A stretch of DNA of 48,350 nucleotides from the NCBI GenBank assembly GCA_947626935.1, contig CANQUD010000013.1, positions 1 to 48,350 on the forward strand, written 5' to 3'. This document shows positions 17,891 through 28,152 of this stretch, one piece after another. Every line of letters starts with the position of its first letter. The stretch's first letter is position 1. The stretch comes from an uncultured Clostridia bacterium (GTDB taxonomy: Bacteria > Bacillota > Clostridia > Christensenellales > Borkfalkiaceae). The position numbers were made by a program, and so were the translations under genes. A model generated the notes under the pieces. That model had not been told where the DNA came from and searched no databases. It saw only the letters and a list, made by a program, of their open reading frames with translations.

Positions 17891-18922
17891 ATGCAAAAGA
17901 GCTATTCCGAAAGCTACAAAGAGGCGGGTGTAGACATCACCGCGGGCTACAGGGCGGTGGAACTCATGAAGGCGCATGTCGCCCGCACGATGCCCATGGG
18001 CAAGGCGGACATCGGCGGGTTCGGCGGACTCTGGACGCTCCCCTCTGGCATGAAGGAACCCGTCCTCGTCTCGGGCACGGACGGCGTCGGCACCAAGCTG
18101 CGCATCGCCCAACTCATGAACAGACACGACACGATCGGCATCGACTGCGTCGCGATGTGCGTCAATGACGTCATCTGCTGCGGCGCAAAGCCGCTCTTCT
18201 TCCTCGACTATATCGCCTGCGGGAAGAACATTCCCGAAAAGATCGCCGCGATCGTCGGCGGCGTGGCGGAGGGCTGCGTCCGCGCGGGGTCGGCGCTCAT
18301 CGGCGGCGAGACGGCGGAACACCCCGGCATGATGGCGGAGGACGACTACGACCTTGCGGGCTTCTCCGTCGGCATCGTCGAGAAGAGCCAGATCATCGAC
18401 AATACCAAGATGAAAGCGGGGGACGTCATGCTCGCATTGCCTTCTTCGGGCGTGCATTCCAACGGCTTCTCCCTCGTGCGGAAGGCGCTCGACATCGAGA
18501 ACGCCGACCTCTTTGCCCCCGTCGGGGCGCTCGGCGGCGCTTCCCTCGGGGAGACCCTGCTTGAGCCAACAAAGATCTATGTGAAGCCCATTCTGTCCCT
18601 TCTCGGACGGGTGGAAGTTCTGGGCATCTCCCACATCACGGGCGGCGGATTTTACGAGAACATTCCCCGTTCCCTTCCCAAGGGGCTGGGCGTGGAGATC
18701 AAGAAAGAGGACGTGCGCACGCCGCCCGTATTCGGCTACATCCGCGAGCGGGGAAAGATCTCCGAACATGACATGTTCAACACCTTCAACATGGGCGTCG
18801 GCATGACCGTCGTCGTGCGGGAGAAGGACGCCGAAACAGCCCTCAATGTTTTGCGGGAGAGCGGCGAAAACGCCTACCGTCTGGGGACGGTCGTCAAGGG
18901 CGAGGGGGTCGGGATCCTCTGA
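17891..18922 (+). CDS. purM: Phosphoribosylformylglycinamidine cyclo-ligase PurM
   Basis: PurM closes the imidazole ring, turning FGAM and ATP into AIR. The 343 residues match the family. Recognisable blocks are GTDGVGTKLRIAQ (about 61-73), the CVNDVICCGAKPLFFLDY motif (about 85-102), GGETAEHPGM (about 138-147) and the C-terminal FNMGVGM (about 298-304). An AGGAGAAA ribosome site precedes the ATG, and purN follows 17 bases later. Confidence 0.98.
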   Translation: MQKSYSESYKEAGVDITAGYRAVELMKAHVARTMPMGKADIGGFGGLWTLPSGMKEPVLVSGTDGVGTKLRIAQLMNRHDTIGIDCVAMCVNDVICCGAKPLFFLDYIACGKNIPEKIAAIVGGVAEGCVRAGSALIGGETAEHPGMMAEDDYDLAGFSVGIVEKSQIIDNTKMKAGDVMLALPSSGVHSNGFSLVRKALDIENADLFAPVGALGGASLGETLLEPTKIYVKPILSLLGRVEVLGISHITGGGFYENIPRSLPKGLGVEIKKEDVRTPPVFGYIRERGKISEHDMFNTFNMGVGMTVVVREKDAETALNVLRESGENAYRLGTVVKGEGVGIL

Positions 18923-18939
18923 TCCCAAAGGAACAGAGC

Positions 18940-19545
18940 ATGAAAAAAGTCAGGATCGCCGTCCTGTGTTCGGGCGGCGGAACAAATTTACAGGCGCTTC
19001 TGAATGCGGGCGAGGCGGGACTTCTCCCGCACGGGGAAGTCGTCCTCGTCATCGCCGACAGCGGGGACGCTTATGCGCTCCGACGTGCGGAGCGCCACGG
19101 CGTGGAGACTGCCGTTTTCGACAAGAAAGTCTATCCGAGAGAGGAACGGGAGAGGGAGATCCTGCGCTGTCTCAAGGAGAAGGAGATCGACCTCGTCGTC
19201 CTCGCGGGCTTCATGACCGTGCTCTCGGAGAACTTCGTCTCCGCCTACAGGGACCGAATCCTGAACATTCACCCCGCGCTCCTGCCGAGCTTCGGCGGCG
19301 TCGGCATGTACGGCTTGCATGTGCATGAAGCGGTGCTGCGGGCGGGTGTCAAGGTGACGGGCGCGACGGTGCATGTCGTCACGGACGTCTGCGACGGCGG
19401 ACCCATTCTCGCACAGAGAGCGGTCGAAGTCCGTGAAGGGGACACCCCCGAGACGCTGCAAAAGCGGGTCATGCGCGAGGCGGAATGGGTCATCTACCCC
19501 GAAACGGTCGAGTCCTATTGCGCAAAACTTTCCCAAGAAAACTGA
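18940..19545 (+). CDS. purN: Phosphoribosylglycinamide formyltransferase PurN
   Basis: PurN transfers the formyl group of 10-formyl-tetrahydrofolate to GAR. The 201-residue protein has the substrate loop CSGGGTNLQALL (9-20), the catalytic Asn109 and His111 in NIHPALLPSF, and Asp152 in CDGGPIL. This is the folate-dependent enzyme, not the formate-dependent PurT, and it fits with fhs at the end of the operon. The gene lies 17 bases after purM and 26 before purO. Confidence 0.97.
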   Translation: MKKVRIAVLCSGGGTNLQALLNAGEAGLLPHGEVVLVIADSGDAYALRRAERHGVETAVFDKKVYPREEREREILRCLKEKEIDLVVLAGFMTVLSENFVSAYRDRILNIHPALLPSFGGVGMYGLHVHEAVLRAGVKVTGATVHVVTDVCDGGPILAQRAVEVREGDTPETLQKRVMREAEWVIYPETVESYCAKLSQEN

Positions 19546-19571
19546 AAATACCTTCCGAAAAGGAGTTCATC

Positions 19572-20285
19572 ATGAAAAAGAGGATCAACAAACTATTGCA
19601 GGCAAACAGCTATCCCGGGCGGGGGATCGTCGTCGGGAAGAGCAAGGACGGCAAGCGGGCGATGCTCGCCTACTTCATCATGGGAAGGAGCGAAAACAGC
19701 CGCAACCGCGTGTTCGTCAAAGAGGGCGACGAGGTCAAAACGCAGCCTTATGATGCGAAAAAGGTCGTCGATCCGTCCCTCATCATCTATTCTCCCGTCA
19801 AAGTCGTCGGAAACACGACGATCGTCACCAACGGCGACCAGACGGACACCATCGAGCAGTCCCTCAAGGAGGGGATCTGCTTCCGCAGGGGACTGCAACA
19901 GCGCACCTTCGAACCCGATGCGCCCAACTTCACGCCCCGCATCAGCGCCGTTCTGAACCTCGGGAAGAAAGTCTCCGATTTCAACTACGAACTCTCGATC
20001 TTGAAATGCGGCGACGGCAAGGGCAAAGCCTGCAACCGCTATTTCTATCTCTATACGCCCGTCAGCGGCGTGGGGCATTTCCTGCACACCTATAAAAAGA
20101 ACGGGACGCCTCTCCCCGCATTTGAGGGGGAACCCGTCCCCGTCATGATCCCGAACGACCTCAAGGAGTTCGCAGACGGGATCTGGGAGAGCCTCAACGA
20201 AGAGAACAAAATTTCCCTCTACTGTCGTGCGATCGACCTCAAGAGCGGCGCATATGAGGACGTTTTGTATAATAAGAACAAGTAA
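19572..20285 (+). CDS. purO: IMP cyclohydrolase, PurO (archaeal-type) family
   Basis: This 237-residue protein matches the PurO-like IMP cyclohydrolase family, which closes FAICAR to IMP, the last step of the pathway. Recognisable parts are YPGRGIVVGKSKDGKRAMLAY (starting at residue 14), the SENSRNRVF motif (about 38-46) and, at the C-terminus, the GAYEDVLYN motif. It is unrelated to the N-terminal MGS-like domain of bifunctional PurH. It lies directly before a stand-alone AICAR transformylase that lacks the cyclohydrolase domain, so the pair together replaces PurH. The start at 19572 has AAAAGGAG; an in-frame upstream start overlaps purN and is less likely. Confidence 0.88.
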   Translation: MKKRINKLLQANSYPGRGIVVGKSKDGKRAMLAYFIMGRSENSRNRVFVKEGDEVKTQPYDAKKVVDPSLIIYSPVKVVGNTTIVTNGDQTDTIEQSLKEGICFRRGLQQRTFEPDAPNFTPRISAVLNLGKKVSDFNYELSILKCGDGKGKACNRYFYLYTPVSGVGHFLHTYKKNGTPLPAFEGEPVPVMIPNDLKEFADGIWESLNEENKISLYCRAIDLKSGAYEDVLYNKNK

Positions 20286-20308
20286 AAAGCAGGGCGAGAG
20301 AGGTGTCT

Positions 20309-21493
20309 ATGAAAGAATTTGAATTGAAATACGGCTGCAATCCCAACCAAAAGCCCGCAAGGATCTACATGGAAAACGGAAAGGAACTTCCCGTCGAGAT
20401 CCTCAACGGCAGACCCGGGTACATCAACTTCCTCGACGCGCTCAACGCATGGCAGCTCGTCAAAGAGATCAAGGAAAACACGGGATATGTCGCGGCGACG
20501 AGCTTCAAGCACGTCTCCCCGACATCCGCCGCGATCGGCAAAAAACTGACCCCTTCCCTCAAAAAGTCCTGTTTTGTGGACGATATCGAGGGGCTGGATG
20601 ACTCTCCGCTCGCCTGCGCGTACGCACGGGCAAGGGGGACGGACCGCATGAGTTCCTTCGGGGACTGGATCGCCCTCTCCGACGAGTGCGACGAAACGAC
20701 GGCGCGTGTCATCGCCCGCGAGGTCTCGGACGGCATCATCGCGCCTTCCTATTCCCCCGAGGCGCTTGAGATCTTAAAAGGGAAGCGCAAGGGCGGCTAC
20801 AACATCGTCAGGATCGATGCGGGCTATGTCCCCGAAGAGATCGAGCACAAGCAGGTGTTCGGCGTCACCTTCGAGCAGGGCAGAAACAATTTCAAGATCG
20901 ACAGACATCTTCTCGAAAACATCGTCACGCGGGAGAAAGAACTCCCCGCGGACAAGGCGGTGGACCTCATCATTTCCCTCATCACACTCAAATATACGCA
21001 GAGCAACTCCGTCTGTTTCGCAACAGACGGGCAGGCGATCGGCGTCGGCGCGGGGCAGCAGTCGCGCATCCATTGCACCCGCCTCGCGGCGCAGAAGGCG
21101 GATCTCTGGCATCTCCGCCAGCACGAAAAGGTCCTCTCCCTGCAGTTTGCGGAGGGGGTCGGCAGACCCGAAAAGAACAACATCATCGACCTCTATCTCT
21201 CGGACACCCCCGAGGAAGTCACGGGAGAGGACGTCTGGAGACAGAACTTCTCCGTCCGTCCCGAACCCTTCACGAAGGAAGAAAAGGAAGCCTATCTCAA
21301 GACCGTGACGGGCGTTTCGCTGGGGAGCGACGCCTTCTTCCCCTTCTCGGACAACATCGAGCGGGCGTTCCGCAACGGCGTCTCCTATGTCGCCGAACCG
21401 GGCGGGTCCGTCCGTGACGACCTCGTCATCGAAGCAGCCGACCGTCATCACATGGTCATGGCATTCACGGGAATGAGACTGTTCCACCATTGA
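20309..21493 (+). CDS. Stand-alone AICAR formyltransferase (PurH C-terminal domain only)
   Basis: The enzyme formylates AICAR to FAICAR with 10-formyl-THF. The 394 residues correspond to the AICAR transformylase part of PurH, with the catalytic Lys67-His68 pair in SFKHVSPTSAAIG and the C-terminal PGGSVRDD motif. The IMP cyclohydrolase domain that bacterial PurH carries at its N-terminus is absent. That activity is supplied by the purO gene just upstream (23 bases). I chose the ATG at 20309 rather than the GTG at 20303, because GAGAGG (20298-20303) is then correctly spaced. purD follows after 10 bases. Confidence 0.93.
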   Translation: MKEFELKYGCNPNQKPARIYMENGKELPVEILNGRPGYINFLDALNAWQLVKEIKENTGYVAATSFKHVSPTSAAIGKKLTPSLKKSCFVDDIEGLDDSPLACAYARARGTDRMSSFGDWIALSDECDETTARVIAREVSDGIIAPSYSPEALEILKGKRKGGYNIVRIDAGYVPEEIEHKQVFGVTFEQGRNNFKIDRHLLENIVTREKELPADKAVDLIISLITLKYTQSNSVCFATDGQAIGVGAGQQSRIHCTRLAAQKADLWHLRQHEKVLSLQFAEGVGRPEKNNIIDLYLSDTPEEVTGEDVWRQNFSVRPEPFTKEEKEAYLKTVTGVSLGSDAFFPFSDNIERAFRNGVSYVAEPGGSVRDDLVIEAADRHHMVMAFTGMRLFHH

Positions 21494-21503
21494 GGAGAGC
21501 AAC

Positions 21504-22778
21504 ATGAAGATCCTTGTCATCGGCGGCGGGGGAAGAGAACACGCCGTCATCAAAGCCTTAAAACGCAACATAAGTGTCGAAAAAGTGTGGTGTCTCCCCG
21601 GGAACGGGGGCATCGCGCAGGACGCGGAGTGCTACCCCGTCAAGGCGACGGACATCGAGGGCATCGTCGCGTTCGCGCGGGAGAAAAAGCCCGACTTTGC
21701 CGTCGTCACGCCCGACGACCCGCTCTGTCTCGGCTGTGTCGACAGACTGGAAGAGATCGGCGTGCCCTGTTTCGGACCGCGGAAAGAGGCGGCGATCATC
21801 GAGGGGAGCAAGGTTTTCTCCAAACAGCTCATGAAAAAGTACGGCATTCCCACCGCGGACAGCGCCGTCTTTACGGACCCCGACGAGGCGAAGGCATTCT
21901 TAAAAACGCACGGATATCCCACCGTCATCAAGGCGGACGGGCTTGCGCTCGGCAAGGGCGCCGTCATCGTCAACACCTTCGAAGAGGCGGAGAGGACGGT
22001 CGAGGACATGATGATCGGAAAGATCTTCGGCGAGAGCGGTTCCCGCGTGCTCATCGAGGAATTTCTGACGGGTCCCGAGGTCTCCGTGCTCTCCTTCACG
22101 GACGGCAACACCGTCGTCCCGATGGTCTCTTCCATGGATCACAAGCGGGCAGCCGACAACGACGAGGGACTCAACACGGGGGGCATGGGAACGGTCGCTC
22201 CCAACCCCTATTACACGCCCGAGATCGCAGATATCTGCATGAAAACGATCTTTTTGCCGACGATCGAGGGGATGAAACAGGAGGGGAGACCCTTCCGCGG
22301 CTGTCTCTATTTCGGACTGATGCTGACGCCGAAGGGTCCCAAGGTCATCGAGTACAACTGCCGCTTCGGCGATCCCGAGACGCAGGTCGTCCTGCCCCTT
22401 CTCGAGAGCGATCTTCTGACGGTCATGCAGGCTTGCAGGAACGGGACGCTCACGGCGGACATGGTAAAATTCAAGAAGGGAGCCGCCTGCTGCGTTGTCT
22501 CGGCGTCCCGCGGCTATCCCAAAAAATACGACACGGGGTACGAAATCACCCTTCCCCAGACCGAAAAAGACGAATATATCTACATTGCGGGGGCAAAGCT
22601 CTCGGACGGAAAGCTCTTGAGCGCGGGCGGCAGAGTACTCGGCGCCGTCGCGACGGCGGACACCCTCCGACAGGCGGTCAAGCGTGCTTACGCGCTCTCC
22701 GACCGCATCTTCTTCGAGAACTGTTACAGACGTTCGGACATCGGCGCAAGGGCATTGAAGGCGCTCGGAGGAAAATGA
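21504..22778 (+). CDS. purD: Phosphoribosylamine-glycine ligase PurD
   Basis: PurD makes GAR from phosphoribosylamine, glycine and ATP. The 424-residue protein has the N-terminal GGGGREHA motif (6-13), the ATP-grasp domain with IKADGLALGKGAVI (about 143-156) and VLIEEFLTGPEVS (about 182-194), and the metal-binding FGDPETQ motif (about 288-294). Only one base separates its stop from the purL start, so the two are probably translationally coupled. Confidence 0.98.
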   Translation: MKILVIGGGGREHAVIKALKRNISVEKVWCLPGNGGIAQDAECYPVKATDIEGIVAFAREKKPDFAVVTPDDPLCLGCVDRLEEIGVPCFGPRKEAAIIEGSKVFSKQLMKKYGIPTADSAVFTDPDEAKAFLKTHGYPTVIKADGLALGKGAVIVNTFEEAERTVEDMMIGKIFGESGSRVLIEEFLTGPEVSVLSFTDGNTVVPMVSSMDHKRAADNDEGLNTGGMGTVAPNPYYTPEIADICMKTIFLPTIEGMKQEGRPFRGCLYFGLMLTPKGPKVIEYNCRFGDPETQVVLPLLESDLLTVMQACRNGTLTADMVKFKKGAACCVVSASRGYPKKYDTGYEITLPQTEKDEYIYIAGAKLSDGKLLSAGGRVLGAVATADTLRQAVKRAYALSDRIFFENCYRRSDIGARALKALGGK

Positions 22779-22779
22779 G

Positions 22780-25700
22780 ATGGTTTACAGGATCTACGTT
22801 GAGAAAAAGGACGGCTTCGACCACGAGGCGAGGACACTTCTGAAGGACATCAGGGAGCTTCTCGAGATCGGCGGAGCCGAAAAAGTGCGGGTCATCAACC
22901 GCTACGACGCCGAGGACATCGACGGGGAACTCTTCGAAAGGAGCGTCAAGACCGTCTTTTCGGAGCCGCAGATGGATATTGCGGCGAGGGAGACCGACTT
23001 CGGGGACGCGCAGGTGTTCGCCGTCGAGTATTTGCCCGGGCAGTTCGACCAGAGGGCAGATTCCGCCGCGCAGTGCATCCAGCTCCTCTCCCAAGGGGAG
23101 AGACCGCTCATCCGTACCGCCAAGGTGTACGCCGTCTACGGGAAGGTCTCTTCGGAAGAACTCGACCGCATCAAGCGCTACGTCATCAACCCCGTCGAGA
23201 GCAGGGAGGCGAGCCTCGAACTTCCCGCAACCCTCAAAATTTCCCACCCCATTCCGACAGAAGTGGAAATTTTGCACGGATTTACGGCGCTCGAGGGGGA
23301 AGAACTTGCGGCATTCGTCCAAAAATACGCCCTCGCGATGGACGAGGACGACCTCAAATTCTGCCGCGACTACTTCGCGGGAGAGAAGAGGGACCCCACT
23401 CTCTCCGAGATCCGCATGATCGACACCTATTGGTCCGATCATTGCCGCCATACGACCTTTCTGACGACGATCGACAGCGTCAAATTCGAGGATAAACTCC
23501 TGATGGACGCCTTCGACGAATACCTCTCCGCGCGCGAAGAACTCGATCGGAAGAAGCCGATAAACCTCATGGATATCGGCACGATCGCCTGTAAACTCCT
23601 CAAAAAACGCGGGTTATTGCGCAAATTGGACGAGAGCGACGAGATCAACGCCTGCACCGTCAAGATCAAAGTGAATGTGGACGGGAAGGACGAAAACTGG
23701 CTCCTTCTCTTCAAGAACGAGACACACAACCACCCGACGGAGATCGAACCCTTCGGCGGGGCGGCGACCTGCATCGGCGGCGCGATCCGCGATCCGCTCT
23801 CGGGCAGGAGCTACGTCTATGCCGCCATGCGCGTCACGGGCGCGGGGGATCCCCTCGTCCCCGTCAGGGATGCGCTGAAGGGCAAGCTCCCGCAGCGCAA
23901 GATCGTGACGACTGCCGCGGCGGGATATTCTTCCTACGGAAACCAGATCGGACTTGCCACGGGGCAGGTCGACGAGATCTATCATGCGGGGTACGTCGCA
24001 AAGCGCCTCGAGATCGGCGCCGTCATCGCGGCGACGCCCGAGGAGAACGTCCGCCGTGAGACGCCCGCCCCCGGGGACAAGGTCATCCTTCTCGGCGGCA
24101 GAACGGGCAGAGACGGCTGCGGCGGAGCGACGGGGTCCTCCAAGCCGCACACCCTCGAGAGCCTCACGAAGTGCGGCGCGGAAGTGCAAAAGGGGAATGC
24201 GCCCGAGGAGAGAAAGCTCCAGCGCCTCTTCCGCGACAGGCGGGCGACCCTTCTCATCAAGCGCTGCAACGACTTCGGCGCGGGCGGGGTGTCCGTCGCC
24301 ATCGGGGAACTCGCCGACGGGCTTGACATCGACCTCGACCTCGTTCCCAAAAAGTATGACGGGCTGGACGGGACGGAACTTGCCATCTCCGAGAGTCAGG
24401 AGCGCATGGCAGTCGTCGTCGAGGCGGACAAAGCCGAGGAATTCATCTCCCTCGCGCATGCCGAAAATCTCGAAGCGACCGTCGTCGCGACGGTGACGAA
24501 GGAGCCTCGCCTTCGGATGTGCTGGAACGGAAAGACGATCGTCGACGTCAGCCGCACCTTCCTCAACAGTAACGGGGCGGAGAAGCACATCTCCGTGGCG
24601 CCCGAAAAATATCAAAGCTATCGGCGGGAGACGCCCGTATCCTTCACGGAAGGCTACACGGCGCTTGCGGGCGACCTCAACGTCTGCTCCAAGCGGGGGC
24701 TTTGCGAACGGTTCGACTCGACGATCGGCGCGGGGACCGTGCTCATGCCCTTCGGGGGGAAGTACCAGATGACTCCCCCGCAGGCGATGGTCCATCTCGT
24801 CTCCGTCGAGAAGGGGCACACGGACACCGTCTCCTACATGGCATGGGGCGGGAACCCCTACATTGCCGAAAAGAGTCCCTTCCACGGGGCATATCTCGCC
24901 GTCGTCGAGAGCGTCAGCAAGCTCGTTGCGACGGGCGCCGACCTCAACGACACCTATCTCACCTTCCAGGAATATTTTCTGAAGCCGCAGCATGACCCCA
25001 AGCGGTGGGGGCAGCCCCTTGCGGCGCTCCTCGGGGCGTTCAAGGCGCAGACCGACCTCAAGATCGCGGCGATCGGCGGGAAGGACTCGATGAGCGGGAC
25101 CTTCGAACACATCGACGTTCCCCCGACCTTCGTCTCCTTCGCCGTCACGACGGGGAACGTCCAAGAGGTCGTCTCTCCCGAATGGAAGGGCGCGGGGCAC
25201 ACCGTCATCCTTCTGAAACCTGACTATGACATGGACGGCTTGCCCGTGACGGAGTCCCTCGAGAGGACGTTTGCGGCGGTGAACAGTCTCATGCGGCAGG
25301 GACGGGTCCTCGCGGCATTCACGCCGACCTTTGGCGGGATCGCCGAGGGCGTCCTCAAGAGCTGCCTCGGCAACGGAGTCGGCTTTGCCTTTGAAGATCT
25401 TCCCTTGGACGAGCTGTTCGGCTACAACTACGGTGCCTTTGTTTTGGAGCTTTCGGAAGGGGAGACCGCGGGCATGGTCCTCGGAAAAACGCTCAAAGAG
25501 CCTGTCATTTCCCGAAAGAACGAGAAGATCGCGCTCTCCGCGCTGCAGTCCGTCTATGAGGAAAAACTCGAACCCGTCTATCCGTGCGATCCGCACATCT
25601 CGGGCAGGAGCGCAAACAAGTGCACCTTCAAGACGCACAGCACCCTCTTCCCCGCGGCAAGGACAGCCCGCCCGCGCGTGCTCATCCCCGTGTTCCCGGG

Positions 25701-26469
25701 GACCAACTGCGAGTATGACACCGCCAAGGCGTTTGCGGACGCGGGAGCGGAGACGGACGTGTTCGTCATCCGCAACAACACGCAGGACGAGGTCTCCTTC
25801 TCCGCCGAGGAATTCGCCCGCCGCATTCAAGGGAGCCAGATCGTCTTTATCCCCGGGGGCTTCTCGGGCGGGGACGAACCGGACGGCTCGGGCAAGTTCA
25901 TCACGGCATTCTTCCGCGGCGAACGGGTGAAGGAGCAGATCTCCGCCCTTCTCGAGAGGCGGGACGGTCTCATGGGGGGCATCTGCAACGGCTTTCAGGC
26001 GCTCATCAAGCTCGGTCTCGTGCCCTACGGCAAGATCATCGAGACGGACGAGAGCTGTCCGACGCTCACCTTCAACGACATCGGGCGGCACCAGTCGCGG
26101 ATCGTGCGCGTGCGGGTCGCTTCCGTCAACTCCCCTTGGCTGAAAGGGGTCGAGGCGGGGGAGATCTACAGCGTGCCCATCTCCCACGGCGAGGGCAGAT
26201 TCGTCGCCCCCGACGCGCTCATCAAGGAGCTTGCGGCGCGGGGACAGATCATGACGCAGTACGTCGATCCGGACGGCGAGCCGACGCTCGACGTCCACTT
26301 CAACCCCAACGGCAGCATGGACGCCATCGAGGGCATTCTCTCCCCCGACGGCAGGGTGTTCGGCAAGATGGGACATGCAGAGCGGAAGGGAGACGGACTC
26401 TATCGGAACGTCGTCGGCAAGTACGACATGAAGCTCTTCGAGAGCGCAGTCAAGTATTTCAAAGGATAA
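22780..26469 (+). CDS. purL: Phosphoribosylformylglycinamidine synthase, fused PurL-PurQ type
   Basis: This converts FGAR, glutamine and ATP to FGAM. At 1229 residues it is the large fused form found in Clostridia and some Streptococcus (the TIGR01857-like clade), so no purS or purQ is needed. A PurS-like N-terminus (1 to about 90) is followed by two PurM-like synthase halves (KNETHNHPTEIEPFGGAAT near 310) and a C-terminal class I glutaminase from about 965. In the glutaminase the nucleophile Cys1069 lies in GGICNGFQAL, and His1136/Glu1138 lie in SHGEG. The ATG follows GGAGG inside the purD end. Confidence 0.97.
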   Translation: MVYRIYVEKKDGFDHEARTLLKDIRELLEIGGAEKVRVINRYDAEDIDGELFERSVKTVFSEPQMDIAARETDFGDAQVFAVEYLPGQFDQRADSAAQCIQLLSQGERPLIRTAKVYAVYGKVSSEELDRIKRYVINPVESREASLELPATLKISHPIPTEVEILHGFTALEGEELAAFVQKYALAMDEDDLKFCRDYFAGEKRDPTLSEIRMIDTYWSDHCRHTTFLTTIDSVKFEDKLLMDAFDEYLSAREELDRKKPINLMDIGTIACKLLKKRGLLRKLDESDEINACTVKIKVNVDGKDENWLLLFKNETHNHPTEIEPFGGAATCIGGAIRDPLSGRSYVYAAMRVTGAGDPLVPVRDALKGKLPQRKIVTTAAAGYSSYGNQIGLATGQVDEIYHAGYVAKRLEIGAVIAATPEENVRRETPAPGDKVILLGGRTGRDGCGGATGSSKPHTLESLTKCGAEVQKGNAPEERKLQRLFRDRRATLLIKRCNDFGAGGVSVAIGELADGLDIDLDLVPKKYDGLDGTELAISESQERMAVVVEADKAEEFISLAHAENLEATVVATVTKEPRLRMCWNGKTIVDVSRTFLNSNGAEKHISVAPEKYQSYRRETPVSFTEGYTALAGDLNVCSKRGLCERFDSTIGAGTVLMPFGGKYQMTPPQAMVHLVSVEKGHTDTVSYMAWGGNPYIAEKSPFHGAYLAVVESVSKLVATGADLNDTYLTFQEYFLKPQHDPKRWGQPLAALLGAFKAQTDLKIAAIGGKDSMSGTFEHIDVPPTFVSFAVTTGNVQEVVSPEWKGAGHTVILLKPDYDMDGLPVTESLERTFAAVNSLMRQGRVLAAFTPTFGGIAEGVLKSCLGNGVGFAFEDLPLDELFGYNYGAFVLELSEGETAGMVLGKTLKEPVISRKNEKIALSALQSVYEEKLEPVYPCDPHISGRSANKCTFKTHSTLFPAARTARPRVLIPVFPGTNCEYDTAKAFADAGAETDVFVIRNNTQDEVSFSAEEFARRIQGSQIVFIPGGFSGGDEPDGSGKFITAFFRGERVKEQISALLERRDGLMGGICNGFQALIKLGLVPYGKIIETDESCPTLTFNDIGRHQSRIVRVRVASVNSPWLKGVEAGEIYSVPISHGEGRFVAPDALIKELAARGQIMTQYVDPDGEPTLDVHFNPNGSMDAIEGILSPDGRVFGKMGHAERKGDGLYRNVVGKYDMKLFESAVKYFKG

Positions 26470-26487
26470 AACTTCGGAGGTCTATCG

Positions 26488-28152
26488 ATGAAAACAGATA
26501 TTGAGATCGCACAGGCGGCAAACATTTCTCCCATCCGCGACATCGCCCTCAAGGCGGGGCTTACGGAGGACGAGATCGAATATTACGGCAAATACAAGGC
26601 GAAGATCGACCTCTCCGTCATGGACAGAAAGGTCGAGGACGGAAAGCTCATCCTCGTCACCGCCATCACGCCCACGCCCGCGGGCGAGGGAAAGACGACG
26701 ACCACGATCGGACTTGCGGACGGACTGAAAAAGATCGGAAAGAAAGTCGTCGTCGCCTTGAGAGAACCTTCCCTCGGACCCGTATTCGGGATCAAGGGGG
26801 GCGCAGCGGGCGGCGGCTATGCGCAGATCGTCCCCATGGAGGACATCAATCTCCACTTCACGGGGGATTTCCATGCGATCGGCGCCGCAAACAATTTGCT
26901 CGCCGCCATGCTCGACAATCACATCTTTCAGGGGAACGCCTGCAACATCGACCCTTCCAAGATCACATGGAAGCGTTGCGTCGACATGAACGACCGCCAG
27001 CTCCGCTACATCGAGGACGGACTGGGCGGCGGCAAGAACGGCGTCCCGCGGAAGGACGGATACGACATCACCGTTGCGAGCGAGATCATGGCGGTCCTCT
27101 GCCTTGCGACCTCGCTCGGCGATCTGAAGGCGCGGCTCTCCCGCATCATCGTCGGCTACACCTATGACGACAAGCCCGTCACGGCGGGCGATCTCAAGGC
27201 GGCGGGGGCGATGACGGCGCTCTTGAAGGACGCCCTGAAGCCCAACCTCGTGCAGACGCTCGAGGGGACGCCCGCCCTCGTGCACGGCGGACCGTTCGCC
27301 AACATTGCGCACGGCTGCAACTCCGTCATCGCGACGAAAACGGCGCTCAAGCTCGGCGATTACGTCGTGACGGAAGCGGGCTTCGGCGCAGACCTCGGGG
27401 CGGAGAAATTCCTCGACATCAAGTGCAGGGCAGCGGGATTGACTCCCGCCGCGGTCGTCGTCGTTGCGACGGTCAGAGCCTTGAAAATGCACGGCGGACT
27501 GCCCAAGACGGAGCTTGCGGCGGAGGATCTCGGGGCGCTCGAGAGGGGACTTCCCAATCTCCTTCGCCACGTCTCCAACATGAAGAACGTCTATCATCTT
27601 CCCGCCGTCGTCGCGGTCAACCGTTTCCCCACCGATACGGACGCGGAGATCGCCCTCGTCATCGAGAAATGCAAAAAGCTCGGCGTCAACGTCGTGCTCT
27701 CCACCGTCTGGGCGGAAGGGGGCAAGGGCGGTACGGCGCTTGCGGAAGAGATCGTGCGGCTGTGCGGGGAGAAGAACGGCTTCACCTACTGCTATGACGA
27801 AAAGCTCCCCATCAAGGAAAAGATCCTCGCCCTGACGACGAAGATCTACGGCGGAGACGGCGTCGAATACACGCCCGAGGCGGAAGCGCAGATCGAACGG
27901 CTCGAGGCGCTTGGCTTTGACAAGACGCCCGTCTGCATGGCAAAGACACAATATTCCTTCTCCGACGACGCGACCAAGCTCGGCGCTCCCGAACACTTCA
28001 CGATCACCGTGCGGAACGTCAAGATCTCCGCGGGCGCGGGATTCGTCGTCGCGCTGACGGGGAACATCATGACGATGCCGGGGCTGCCCAAAGTGCCGGC
28101 GGCGGAGAATATCGACGTAGATGAAAACGGAAAGATCGTCGGACTCTTTTAG
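26488..28152 (+). CDS. fhs: Formate-tetrahydrofolate ligase
   Basis: The enzyme joins formate to tetrahydrofolate with ATP, giving 10-formyl-THF. The 554-residue length is normal. The ATP-binding motif TPAGEGKTT is at 63-71, and the [20 protein letters not shown] block (about 92-111) is diagnostic. In this operon its product feeds directly into PurN and the AICAR transformylase, which explains its place 18 bases after purL with a CGGAGG ribosome site. It could also serve acetogenic or serine metabolism, but nothing else of those routes is present. Confidence 0.98.
   Translation: MKTDIEIAQAANISPIRDIALKAGLTEDEIEYYGKYKAKIDLSVMDRKVEDGKLILVTAITPTPAGEGKTTTTIGLADGLKKIGKKVVVALREPSLGPVFGIKGGAAGGGYAQIVPMEDINLHFTGDFHAIGAANNLLAAMLDNHIFQGNACNIDPSKITWKRCVDMNDRQLRYIEDGLGGGKNGVPRKDGYDITVASEIMAVLCLATSLGDLKARLSRIIVGYTYDDKPVTAGDLKAAGAMTALLKDALKPNLVQTLEGTPALVHGGPFANIAHGCNSVIATKTALKLGDYVVTEAGFGADLGAEKFLDIKCRAAGLTPAAVVVVATVRALKMHGGLPKTELAAEDLGALERGLPNLLRHVSNMKNVYHLPAVVAVNRFPTDTDAEIALVIEKCKKLGVNVVLSTVWAEGGKGGTALAEEIVRLCGEKNGFTYCYDEKLPIKEKILALTTKIYGGDGVEYTPEAEAQIERLEALGFDKTPVCMAKTQYSFSDDATKLGAPEHFTITVRNVKISAGAGFVVALTGNIMTMPGLPKVPAAENIDVDENGKIVGLF

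Noticed and set aside
23614-26376. Open frame of 920 codons on the minus strand over purL
   Set aside because: Shadow of purL, whose domains and active-site residues are clear.
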